Below, piece by piece: positions 18,396-26,099 of a DNA stretch of 64,000 nucleotides (position 1 is its first letter; each line of letters begins with the position of its first letter). This DNA is from JANXZS01 sp963797255. GTDB lineage: Bacteria > Acidobacteriota > Terriglobia > Terriglobales > Acidobacteriaceae. The stretch spans positions 434,001 to 498,000 of the forward strand of contig CAWCOV010000030.1 in NCBI GenBank assembly GCA_963797255.1, given 5' to 3'. The notes beneath the pieces are model-generated. The model was not told the origin of the DNA. It saw only the letters and a program-made list of their open reading frames with translations, and ran no database searches. Both the position numbers and the translations under genes were made by a program.

Positions 18396-19672
18396 ACGCT
18401 CTCCGGTCTTTCTGAATTCAGGCATGGTTCGACTTCTTCCGGAGCGAAAAAGAAACGATGCCCCGGCTGCCTTATCATGCCGAATTCACGTCCGGGATCG
18501 TCATCGAGCACAACGGCGAGTTGAAGATTGTCCTCAAGATCCTGCTCGATGGCTTCGATGACCGCAACCTTTCCCTGCAGCGCCAAATCCATGATGTCGG
18601 CGTTCTTCTGTGGTTTTAGTCGGACGCGATCCCCCACGCGAAGGTCGATCCCGCAAATGCGCACACTCTCCACAAGAGGCGCTTCAGCTAGCGGATCCCA
18701 TTTACCAAACTCAAATTCTTTCGGCACTTTTTCTCCAACGGGATGCATGCCTCGGATCGCTCCGTGGACTCTCTTCAAAAACTCTTCAGGAAGCGCCTCT
18801 GTGCGTTCAAGAATCCTGCGCGCACGTGCGTCTCCGTCTCGCATCTCCTGCTTCTCCTCATCCGTCAGGGTGAGAACGCGCAGTGCCAGCATCTCGTCCA
18901 TCTCGGTGGCATCGAAGAAATCTCCCGCACTCTCTGGCGCTATCTGAGGATAGTCATACAGAATGATCGGAGAGCAAAGCATCATCGAATTCTGCGTTTC
19001 AGCCCCAACGAGGACAGGGAAGACGCCGACATTGTTGCAATTCGCGGCGGCATCCTGAAATTCTTTCGGCGTATCGAGAAGAGAAATGAATTCGCCGCCC
19101 TCGATACCGAGTAGCGTGTGAGCGGATACGAATGCTTGCAGCATCGCATCATTTCGAGTGATCTCGATATCTCCAGCCATCGGCGTGATGTTCACAAGTT
19201 CTAAGGACAACTTATGCAGTCCGGGCTGGAGTGTCTCTGTTTTCAGAATCAGACGGCCTGATATTTCCATCGGACGTGACGGCATGTCGATACTTTCGGG
19301 CACGTCTGTCTGACTAAAAGAGAAAGCGTGCTGAAGCGGCGCACTCAACAGCTCCTGTACGAGCAGATCTTTCAGATCGCATGATCGCTCCACACCTTCA
19401 TCCCATTCTTTCGAAGCTGCTCCCCGCCTGCTAATGAGGTGCAGAAACCGTGCACGAACGTCGAGTGTCGCCTCGTCCCCGGCTTTCAGAAGGCACTCTG
19501 CAACCATGCGAAATGATTCCGCTGGACGCTGCATTTCAGCGTAGTCGCGAGGATAGAGCGTTCCAAAATTCCATCGCTGAACGTTTTTTGTCGAAGTCGC
19601 ACGGTAGGGATAGAGCATGTATCCCTCGTAGAGAATAGCGGCCGTTATCTTCTCGACTTCAGCGAAGTTCAA
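18392..19672 (-). CDS. Conserved-looking hydrogenase-locus protein of unknown function
   Basis: 426 residues from a TTG at 19672 that overlaps the DUF6084 stop (TTGA), with GAGG seven bases before it. A longer reading from 19915 would run through the DUF6084 gene and is rejected. The N-terminus (FAEVEKITAAILYEGYMLYPYRATSTKN) is followed by a predominantly beta region and an Asp/Glu-rich helical stretch (DATEMDEMLALRVLTLTDEE). The last 70 residues (GDRVRLKPQKNADIMD, VAVIEAIEQDLEDN) resemble a small SH3-like barrel. I cannot name a family or enzyme motif. Its place between DUF6084 and the protease, with overlaps at both ends, ties it to hydrogenase assembly or electron transfer. Confidence 0.85.
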   Translation of the reverse strand: MNFAEVEKITAAILYEGYMLYPYRATSTKNVQRWNFGTLYPRDYAEMQRPAESFRMVAECLLKAGDEATLDVRARFLHLISRRGAASKEWDEGVERSCDLKDLLVQELLSAPLQHAFSFSQTDVPESIDMPSRPMEISGRLILKTETLQPGLHKLSLELVNITPMAGDIEITRNDAMLQAFVSAHTLLGIEGGEFISLLDTPKEFQDAAANCNNVGVFPVLVGAETQNSMMLCSPIILYDYPQIAPESAGDFFDATEMDEMLALRVLTLTDEEKQEMRDGDARARRILERTEALPEEFLKRVHGAIRGMHPVGEKVPKEFEFGKWDPLAEAPLVESVRICGIDLRVGDRVRLKPQKNADIMDLALQGKVAVIEAIEQDLEDNLQLAVVLDDDPGREFGMIRQPGHRFFFAPEEVEPCLNSERPESV

Positions 19673-20322
19673 ACCGGCACCTCGTCGTCTTCCTTGCTGG
19701 AGACGAGCGTAACCAGCAGCTGCTCCCATGTTGGTATGCCGTGTCGGACCTTGTAGGTGTAGAGGCGATCGAAGACACCTCTGTCCAGTCGCAGCCACGC
19801 CGAGTTGGGATAGTAGGTATCCATCATCTGTTTCCACAGGGCAACGGGGATGCGGAAATTCGCCTCGCGATTCCAAGGCACCTGCGAGACTTGCAATGCG
19901 TTGTTTTCGCCGCAATAGAAAATTGTGCCGCTAAACAAAACGCAGACGGGGATATCTCCTTCCTCGAGAGCATAAAAGTATTTCGTCGTGGCGACGTTGA
20001 AGTCGAAGCTGCACGTTAAAGGCAAAACGACCACAATGGTGTTTGTAAAAGCGGGAACGGAGACGCTGGTGTTCATCCACAAGAGCGGCCGAACAGTTTT
20101 ACTCCAGCGTTCGGGTTCGCCGAACAGGTCCAACAGCTTTTCCTGTTCTTTCGAAATGTAATGTCGACGGGCGGGCTCAATCTGAACCTGGCAATTCAGT
20201 GCGAGCGTATGTACAGTCTCACCTTCAACTGAGTTTGTGACCCGCAGTTTGAGAGCAAGCATCGGAGCCGCCGCATATGCGACCGTTTCAGCCCCCTCAA
20301 GTTGAAACTGCAGATCAGGCAC
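19669..20322 (-). CDS. DUF6084-like hydrogenase-locus protein
   Basis: 217 residues from a GTG that overlaps the upstream stop by eight bases (GTGCCTGA). The chain is mostly beta (LQFQLEGAETVAYAAAPMLALKLRV at the start), with a central TFTNTIVVVLPLTCSFDFNVATTKYFYAL-type segment and VLFSGTIFY further on, ending in a tail rich in acidic residues (KEDDEVPV). No catalytic motif is visible. The sequence and position match what I know as DUF6084, a family found almost only beside group 1h hydrogenases. The role is unknown. Confidence 0.8.
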   Translation of the reverse strand: MPDLQFQLEGAETVAYAAAPMLALKLRVTNSVEGETVHTLALNCQVQIEPARRHYISKEQEKLLDLFGEPERWSKTVRPLLWMNTSVSVPAFTNTIVVVLPLTCSFDFNVATTKYFYALEEGDIPVCVLFSGTIFYCGENNALQVSQVPWNREANFRIPVALWKQMMDTYYPNSAWLRLDRGVFDRLYTYKVRHGIPTWEQLLVTLVSSKEDDEVPV

Positions 20323-20974
20323 GGATCACCTCGGGCCTGCTGTCTGTGTGGCTGCAGCGAGAATGCAAATCGGCAAAAAAACGTTGTATGTGACGCCACA
20401 CGTCGACACCGCCGGAAAGCCCCTTCCAATGCATGCGGATGATCCCTACCAGGCGGAAGCATTCATCGATCGGGACGATGAAGTATTCGGCTTCTTCGCT
20501 CACGCGGTTCACCAGCAGAGCCTCCACATCCGGCTGCATGGTTTGCAGCGCACGATTTTGCGCGCGTATCTCGTCCCATGATTCGAGGGTGAGAAGTGAC
20601 TCGGTTGCGCCTGCAGGGCTTGGATACATCGCGATGGTTCTGGACGAAGCACTGTCGTGGTAGAAGAAGGCCAGGTTGATGGGAATCATCAACGCTTCCC
20701 ATTCCATGTCAGTCATCTGGAAATTGCTTAGCAGACAAATTCGTCGCGGAATGCGTAGATAGTTTGCGCCCGCTTGTCCACAAAACAGGAGAGCGCAAGG
20801 CTCACAGGCGCAAAGAATTTCCCGATTCTCCGGCTTGAGCAGATGTGAATGCAGTGGGGCGAGGTCCGCACTGCACAGTTCACAGCGCTCTGTTGCGGAG
20901 CGGCGAACTGCGAACTGGCGCAGTACTGATGCTGTTCGATCGCGGTCCGAGTTGCCGTTGGATGTTTCGTTCAT
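20315..20974 (-). CDS. DUF5947-like hydrogenase-locus protein with cysteine clusters
   Basis: 219 residues. The N-terminal third carries Cys31-Glu-Leu-Cys34 and a CACEPC cluster (Cys55, Cys57, Cys60) with Cys65 close behind, suited to bind zinc or an iron-sulfur cluster. The rest is mixed alpha/beta (PINLAFFYHDSASSRTIAMYPSPAGATES) and ends RHIQRFFADLHSR. This pattern matches DUF5947, which travels with group 1h hydrogenases; its function is not established. It starts 15 bases after the 46-residue gene and overlaps the DUF6084 gene by eight bases. Confidence 0.82.
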   Translation of the reverse strand: MNETSNGNSDRDRTASVLRQFAVRRSATERCELCSADLAPLHSHLLKPENREILCACEPCALLFCGQAGANYLRIPRRICLLSNFQMTDMEWEALMIPINLAFFYHDSASSRTIAMYPSPAGATESLLTLESWDEIRAQNRALQTMQPDVEALLVNRVSEEAEYFIVPIDECFRLVGIIRMHWKGLSGGVDVWRHIQRFFADLHSRCSHTDSRPEVIRA

Positions 20975-20988
20975 CGTCGATCCTGGCT

Positions 20989-21129
20989 TTAAGCCGGCGG
21001 GGCGTTGGGCATTCGTGGATCAATAGGCCCGCGTTCAGCGAGGTTGATGCCGCTTGATTCACTCGGCTTCCGGCCGCCGGCCTTGGGTGGTGCCGGCGAA
21101 GGTTTCTGCTTCTCCTGAGTCGAAGCCAT
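20989..21129 (-). CDS. 46-residue hydrogenase-locus protein, unknown
   Basis: ATG at 21127-21129, TAA at 20989-20991, with a textbook AGGAGT site before the start. The first half is Lys/Pro-rich and probably disordered (QEKQKPSPAPPKAGGRKPSE). The second half ends in a compact motif, INLAERGPIDPRMPNAPPA. The gene fills exactly the 177-base gap between the NifU-like gene and the DUF5947 gene, on the same strand. I do not recognise a family. The good ribosome-binding site and tight packing argue for a real gene. Confidence 0.7.
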   Translation of the reverse strand: MASTQEKQKPSPAPPKAGGRKPSESSGINLAERGPIDPRMPNAPPA

Positions 21130-21151
21130 GCGCAACTCCTAAAAGAATTCT

Positions 21152-21706
21152 CTATTTCAAAACAACCAGCCGCGACAAGTTCGATTCGGCTATGTCCTTG
21201 TCGGCGATGATTTCTACAATGTCGGGGGCAGCTTCGAACAGTGCATCTTCCACCGCATTCTTCAGCGTGACTGACGAAGAAGGACAGCTGCCGCAACTGC
21301 CTAGCAGCTTGATTCGCACTACGCCGTTCTTCTCGCTCACGAACTCCACGTTTCCTCCGTGAGTGTGAAGATACGGGCGCACCTTGTTGAGGGCACGAAG
21401 CACCCTCGTTTCGAGGGGATCAGGATGCAGACCGTGGAGCAACAGTACGCTCGCTACCAGGTCGTCTTCGATAGCTTCTTCCAATGCGTGTTCGCCGGGC
21501 TGTGTCTGCGAAACGCTTTCTAGCATTCGCGCCAGTGCAGCGCCATGCAATTCCATTACACTCTGCACCAATTCCAGCGCGATGGCTCTGAGTTCAGGAT
21601 TGCCGCAGTCGTCGAGTTTCTTAACCAGCTTCTCGATTCTTTCTGTGCGAATCGAAAATTCACGTTTTTCTGCAATGGCCTCCGAAAGCTCTACGCTCGT
21701 TGCCAT
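21152..21706 (-). CDS. NifU C-terminal-domain iron-sulfur scaffold protein
   Basis: 184 residues from the ATG at 21706, which shares one base with the large-subunit stop; an upstream in-frame start at 21799 would overlap that gene by 94 bases. The N-terminal half is helical (RTERIEKLVKKLDD). The C-terminal half is a NifU/Nfu domain (ETRVLRALNKVRPYLHTHGGNV) with the cluster-binding CxxC at Cys138 and Cys141 (LLGSCGSCPSS). Nfu-type proteins carry and hand over [4Fe-4S] clusters; here the obvious client is the small subunit, which needs three. It is coupled to the large-subunit gene. Confidence 0.9.
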   Translation of the reverse strand: MATSVELSEAIAEKREFSIRTERIEKLVKKLDDCGNPELRAIALELVQSVMELHGAALARMLESVSQTQPGEHALEEAIEDDLVASVLLLHGLHPDPLETRVLRALNKVRPYLHTHGGNVEFVSEKNGVVRIKLLGSCGSCPSSSVTLKNAVEDALFEAAPDIVEIIADKDIAESNLSRLVVLK

Positions 21707-23508
21707 CACTGGTGCCCCGCCACGCCGAACATAGGAGAATGCTTCGTTTCCAGCACCTTTCCATCGCCCAGATACATGTGCACGCCGCACGGAAGGCACG
21801 GATCGAAGCTGCGGACTGCCCGCATGATGTCGATGCCTTTGAACTTGTCCGGACCATTTTCTTCAAAGATCGGAGTGTTTTGCACGGCGTCTTCATAGGG
21901 GCCAGGCGTGCCGTAGATATCGCGCGGATTAGCATTCCACGGCGTGGGTGGGTAGGGATGATAATTCGCGATCTTACCCTCGCGAATTACCACATGATGA
22001 GATAGCACGCCGCGCACTGCTTCGTGGAAGCCACAGCCTATTGCCTCCTCCGGAACCTTGAAGTCAGTCCAGGTATGCGTGCGGCCCGCATGCAGTTCTG
22101 CGAGCGCCTTCTCAACAAAGTACAGTGCGGTTGCCGCAGCATATGCCTGAAAATATGTGCGAGCACGATCCCGCTCGATGGCGTTGCTCCACTGCGGAAT
22201 GTGCCACTCGAATTCCGTCTCCGGCTTCATGGCCGTCTTCGGAAGATTGATTTTCACGCTGTGTCCAGTGGCCTTTACGTAACCGATGTCCACCAAGCCG
22301 GATAGCGCTGTGGACCACAGTCGGGCAATCGGACCGCCGCCTGTATCGAGCGCAAGGTGGTCGCCCGTGCGTTTGTCAAGCCACCGCGGAGACATGACCC
22401 ACGTGTAATTGCCATTGAAGTCCCGCTTTTGCGGACGTGGAATCGTGGTCTGATTCCATGGATGATTTTTATCGACCGGATTGCCTAGGGGATCTCGCGC
22501 GACAAAGGTTTCCGCATTCCGCCAGTCATCGTAGAACGAACTGCCGAGCAGAATGCGCATGTTGAGATTGATGTCGATCAGGTCGTTGGTCACCAGTTGT
22601 CCGTCGACAACCACGCCGGGAGTAACGAACATCTTGCGGCCCCAGTCGCCCATGTTTCTGTAGGTGTAGTCGCAATGGTCGGGGTCATTGTACGATCCCC
22701 AGCAGCCCAGCAGGATGCGGCGTTGGCCGACCTTTTCGTAACCGGGCAGCGCCTCATAGAAGAAGTTGAAGAGGTCGTCATGGAGCGGAACAACTCGCTT
22801 CATGAACTCGACGTACTTCATAAGGCGAACGAGGTAATCCGTAAAGAGCTGGATCGTAGGAACCGTGCCGACGCCACCCGGATAGAGCGTGGAAGGATGC
22901 ACGTGCCGGCCCTCCATCAGGCAGAACATCTCTCGCATCAGCCGGCTCATCTGCAACGTCTCACGATAAAAGTCGCCTGTGAACGGATTGAGCGACGTCA
23001 TGATGTCAGCGATGGTACGGTAGCCGTGTTTATCTGCATTGGGCGCGTTGGTATGCTGCGCTTTGTCCCACACGCCGGGATTCGTTTCTTTCACCATCGT
23101 CTCGCAGAAATCCACCCCGACCAGGTTGTCCTGATAAATGTTGTGGTCGAACATGTATTCCGCAGCTTCGCCGAGATTGATAATCCACTCAGCAATCGGT
23201 GGAGGCTTAATTCCGAAGGCCATATTCTGCGCATATACGGCGCAGGTCGCGTGGTTGTCTCCGCAGATGCCGCAGATGCGGCTGGTGATGAAATGAGCAT
23301 CGCGTGGGTCTTTGCCCTTCATGAAGATGCTGTAGCCGCGGAAAATGGAAGAGGTGCTGTAGCACTCTGCAACTTCGCGATTCTCAAAATCGATCTTCGT
23401 AAAGATGCCCAGACTGCCCACGATCCGCGTGATCGGATCCCAGTTCATTTCGACGAGGTTGCGTTTCTTGCTAGGATTTTCCGGCACGGTCTCTACTGTT
23501 GTGGACAT
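21706..23508 (-). CDS. hhyL: [NiFe]-hydrogenase large subunit, group 1h (actinobacterial) type
   Basis: 600 residues. The L1 motif RICGICGDNH gives nickel ligands Cys79 and Cys82; the L2 motif DPCLPCGVH gives Cys571 and Cys574. A 23-residue tail follows His577 and would be removed by the protease encoded downstream. RICGICGDNHATC and SFDPCLPCGVHMYLGDG are the group 1h (formerly group 5) forms, known for oxygen-insensitive, high-affinity oxidation of atmospheric-level H2 in Streptomyces, mycobacteria and Acidobacteria. The enzyme splits H2 at the Ni-Fe(CN)2CO centre and passes electrons to the small subunit. The gene starts 24 bases after the small-subunit stop. The subgroup call is from motif recall and would need a tree. 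Confidence 0.95.
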   Translation of the reverse strand: MSTTVETVPENPSKKRNLVEMNWDPITRIVGSLGIFTKIDFENREVAECYSTSSIFRGYSIFMKGKDPRDAHFITSRICGICGDNHATCAVYAQNMAFGIKPPPIAEWIINLGEAAEYMFDHNIYQDNLVGVDFCETMVKETNPGVWDKAQHTNAPNADKHGYRTIADIMTSLNPFTGDFYRETLQMSRLMREMFCLMEGRHVHPSTLYPGGVGTVPTIQLFTDYLVRLMKYVEFMKRVVPLHDDLFNFFYEALPGYEKVGQRRILLGCWGSYNDPDHCDYTYRNMGDWGRKMFVTPGVVVDGQLVTNDLIDINLNMRILLGSSFYDDWRNAETFVARDPLGNPVDKNHPWNQTTIPRPQKRDFNGNYTWVMSPRWLDKRTGDHLALDTGGGPIARLWSTALSGLVDIGYVKATGHSVKINLPKTAMKPETEFEWHIPQWSNAIERDRARTYFQAYAAATALYFVEKALAELHAGRTHTWTDFKVPEEAIGCGFHEAVRGVLSHHVVIREGKIANYHPYPPTPWNANPRDIYGTPGPYEDAVQNTPIFEENGPDKFKGIDIMRAVRSFDPCLPCGVHMYLGDGKVLETKHSPMFGVAGHQ

Positions 23509-23532
23509 CGAATGTGCTCCCCTTCATCTCGT

Positions 23533-24663
23533 TTAGTAACTGCTTGGACGATAGCCGGTGGTGAGCTTCGGACCAGGATGGCGCCACTTCGGTTCCTTGT
23601 TCATCGTGGAGTTTGTGATGGTTCGCAGTGATCGAATCATGCGCCCATACATGCTGATGGTTTGCGCAGAAAGTTTGGCACCGGGCGGCTCATCCATGAA
23701 GGGCATGAATTTATCCGGGAAGCCGGGCATGGTGCAGCCAATGCAGATACCGCCTACATTTGGGCAGCCACCTATGCCACGCATCCAGCCGCGCTTGGTT
23801 ACGTTGCAATCCACCACTGGACCCCAGCAGCCCAGTTTCACAAGACATTTCGAACTGCCGTAAACCTCGGCGAAGTCGCCCTGCTCGTAGTAGGATCCGC
23901 GGTCGCAGCCTTCATGCACAGTCTTGCCAAAGAGCCAAGTGGGGCGCAGCTGCCTGTCGAGAGGAATCATGGGCGCCATACCCGCGACCTGGTATAGCAA
24001 ATACAAAACAGTTTCCATAAAGTTGTCCGGCTGCACCGGGCACCCGGGCACGTTCACAATGGGCAGGCCTGCTTTCGAACGCCAGTTCCAGCCGAGATAG
24101 TCAGCCAACCCCATGGCGCCTGTTGGATTGCCCTCCATTGCGTGGATGCCGCCGTAGGTTGCACAGGTGCCGATCGCGATAACGGCGAGTGCCTTCGGCG
24201 CGAGACGGTCGATCCATTCGCATGTCGTGATCGGCTGGCCCGTGTCGGGGTTAGTTCCGACAGCGGCCCAGTAGCCTTCCTTCTTGATATTCTCGTTAGG
24301 AATGGAGCCTTCCATCACGAGTACGAAGGGATCGAGTTCGCCCTTCTCAGCCTGGTAATAAAATTTTAGAAACTCTGCACCGTTTTCATAGGCAAGGACG
24401 GGATTGTGCAGATGAACCTTGGGCAGCCCTGGAATTGCGCCTAACAGCACATCCTCAATGCTCGGCTGCTCGGCCGCAGTGATGGACACGCTGTCTCCAT
24501 CGCAGCCTAATCCCGCAGTGATCCAGACAATGTGAACGTCGGTAATAGCAGATGACTTGCCATGGAAGCTGGTTCGGCCATGAGATCCTCCTTGCAGTGA
24601 TGGCCTGGTCGATTCGGCCGAGGAGTGGCAGAGATCCGAGACGTGCGTATTGATGGAATCCAA
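23533..24663 (-). CDS. hhyS: [NiFe]-hydrogenase small subunit, group 1h type
   Basis: 376 residues carrying the iron-sulfur relay. The proximal-cluster motif reads WITAGLGCDGDSVS: Cys54, but Asp57 where most small subunits have Cys. Asp as the fourth ligand is the signature of the crystallised actinobacterial-type hydrogenase of Ralstonia. AIGTCATYGG and VNVPGCPVQPDN supply the other proximal ligands, and the C-terminal part (HEGCDRGSYYEQGDF, KCLVKLGCWGPVVDC, GGCPNVGGICIGC) the medial and distal clusters. There is no Tat (RRxFxK) signal and no C-terminal membrane helix, so the enzyme should stay in the cytoplasm. The N-terminal 40 residues are poorly conserved in look and the start could be later. 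Confidence 0.95.
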   Translation of the reverse strand: MDSINTHVSDLCHSSAESTRPSLQGGSHGRTSFHGKSSAITDVHIVWITAGLGCDGDSVSITAAEQPSIEDVLLGAIPGLPKVHLHNPVLAYENGAEFLKFYYQAEKGELDPFVLVMEGSIPNENIKKEGYWAAVGTNPDTGQPITTCEWIDRLAPKALAVIAIGTCATYGGIHAMEGNPTGAMGLADYLGWNWRSKAGLPIVNVPGCPVQPDNFMETVLYLLYQVAGMAPMIPLDRQLRPTWLFGKTVHEGCDRGSYYEQGDFAEVYGSSKCLVKLGCWGPVVDCNVTKRGWMRGIGGCPNVGGICIGCTMPGFPDKFMPFMDEPPGAKLSAQTISMYGRMIRSLRTITNSTMNKEPKWRHPGPKLTTGYRPSSY

Positions 24664-24838
24664 ATCAGGGGCTGTGGATGCTCGAAGCTAAAGAATTTGT
24701 GATGGGAGGGAATCGAGGGTAAAGCTCAGCCTGAGACCGGGCGATCGGACCGAGACAGTGTGCGCAACAGCTCACAAAACACCTCGAGGATCACAGAAAA
24801 GGAATGCCGGAAGCCCCTTTCGCTCGGCAATTCGACAA

Positions 24839-24867
24839 TATTTACTCAGCAAAATCGGTGAAGTCAA
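24839..24867 (-). promoter_or_regulatory. Candidate internal promoter for the hydrogenase structural genes
   Basis: On the minus strand TTGACT (24867-24862) and TAAATA (24844-24839) are 17 bases apart, in the only sizeable gap (256 bases) inside the hydrogenase run, between hypE and the small-subunit gene. The gap holds no gene that I can see. An internal start would let structural genes be made apart from hypCDE. Confidence 0.4.
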
Positions 24868-24919
24868 ATGGCGATATTACTGTTGCTTGCGGAAAGCTTG
24901 ATGGCATCAAACAGCCGCC

Positions 24920-26068
24920 TCAGCAGATGCGCGGCAACTGCTCTCCGAACATCACGTCGAGAATACGGGTGCCTCCGACCTCGGTCGACATACTCACCAT
25001 CCCCGGATGACCCGCGACGATTTCGCCAATGATCACGGCATTCTGCCCCTGCGGATGGCGGCGCATCCGTTCAAGTACGAGGTCAGCCACATCCGCAGAA
25101 ACGATGGCGACCAGCTTTCCTTCGTTTGCTACGTAAAGTGGATCCAGCCCTAAAATCTCGCACGCACCTTTCACGCTTTCGCGTACCGGCATCAAGGACT
25201 CGCGGACATGGATGCCCACCTTCGATTTTGCGGCAATCTCATTCAACGTAGTGGCCACGCCGCCTCGAGTTGGATCGCGCAGGCAATGGATCGCATCGTT
25301 GACTCTATGCTCCGCGCACGCATCGAGCATCACTGCCACGAGATCGTGAAGCGGCGCGCAGTCACTTGCAATTTCTCCTTCGAACTCCAAGTTCTCCCGC
25401 TGCGACATGATCGCCATACCGTGATCTCCAATGAATCCGCTGAGAATCACCTTGTCGCCTGTGAGCGCGCGGTTGGCGGAGATATTGATGGGGCGTTCAA
25501 TCACGCCGATGCCCGTCGTCGTTACAAAAATCTGATCGCAGTTTCCGCGGTTCACGACCTTCGTATCGCCCGTGACGAGCAGTACACCCGCCTCTCGCGC
25601 TGCTTCTGCCATCGAAGCGACTACGCGCTGCAGGTCTGCAGCGGGCAGGCCCTCTTCCAGAATGAAAGCGGCGGAAAGATAGAGGGGATGCGCGCCGCTC
25701 ATGGCGAGATCGTTTACTGTGCCATTCACAGCGAGCCGGCCAATATCGCCGCCAGGGAAAAAGATTGGAGTTACAACAAATCCGTCGGTGGTAAATGCCA
25801 GGCGCGTGCCGTTCACGTCCAACACCGCTTGATCATCTAGTCTGTCGAGAATTGGGTTCGCGAACGCCGGAAGAAAAACCTTGTCGATCAGCTGTGCTGT
25901 CAACTTTCCCCCGCTGCCATGACCCAGCACGATGTTTTTATGCTCGAAGATTGGGAGTGGGCAGCTTCCGAAGAGTGGCGACACTGCGGCTGATGGCTCT
26001 GTTGCCGATTCTCCTCGCGTCGAATCGTCACCGATTGGCGCAGTCGTTATGGATCGATCAATAGGCAT
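24920..26068 (-). CDS. hypE: HypE, hydrogenase cyanide-ligand maturation protein
   Basis: 382 residues. HypE receives a carbamoyl group on its C-terminal cysteine from HypF and dehydrates it with ATP to a thiocyanate that donates the CN ligands of the active-site iron. The chain ends PRIC, with the required terminal Cys. LGHGSGGKL, FTTDGFVVTP and VNDLAMSGAHP are the ATP-binding PurM-like motifs, and CLRDPTRGGVATTLNEIA lies in the second half. The first 45 residues are an extra, low-complexity extension not found in typical HypE, which begins close to the HGSGG motif. The start is 31 bases after hypD. Confidence 0.96.
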   Translation of the reverse strand: MPIDRSITTAPIGDDSTRGESATEPSAAVSPLFGSCPLPIFEHKNIVLGHGSGGKLTAQLIDKVFLPAFANPILDRLDDQAVLDVNGTRLAFTTDGFVVTPIFFPGGDIGRLAVNGTVNDLAMSGAHPLYLSAAFILEEGLPAADLQRVVASMAEAAREAGVLLVTGDTKVVNRGNCDQIFVTTTGIGVIERPINISANRALTGDKVILSGFIGDHGMAIMSQRENLEFEGEIASDCAPLHDLVAVMLDACAEHRVNDAIHCLRDPTRGGVATTLNEIAAKSKVGIHVRESLMPVRESVKGACEILGLDPLYVANEGKLVAIVSADVADLVLERMRRHPQGQNAVIIGEIVAGHPGMVSMSTEVGGTRILDVMFGEQLPRIC

Positions 26069-26099
26069 CAGGGCGCAACCTCCATCTTGAAGTTCGAGA

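Noticed and set aside
19673..19915. Longer N-terminus for the 426-residue hydrogenase-locus protein
   Set aside because: It would run through the DUF6084 gene; the TTG at 19672 overlaps that stop and has a GAGG upstream.
22597..23631. 344-codon open frame opposite the hydrogenase large subunit
   Set aside because: The large-subunit gene carries L1 and L2 motifs on the minus strand; the plus frame has no protein-like domain.
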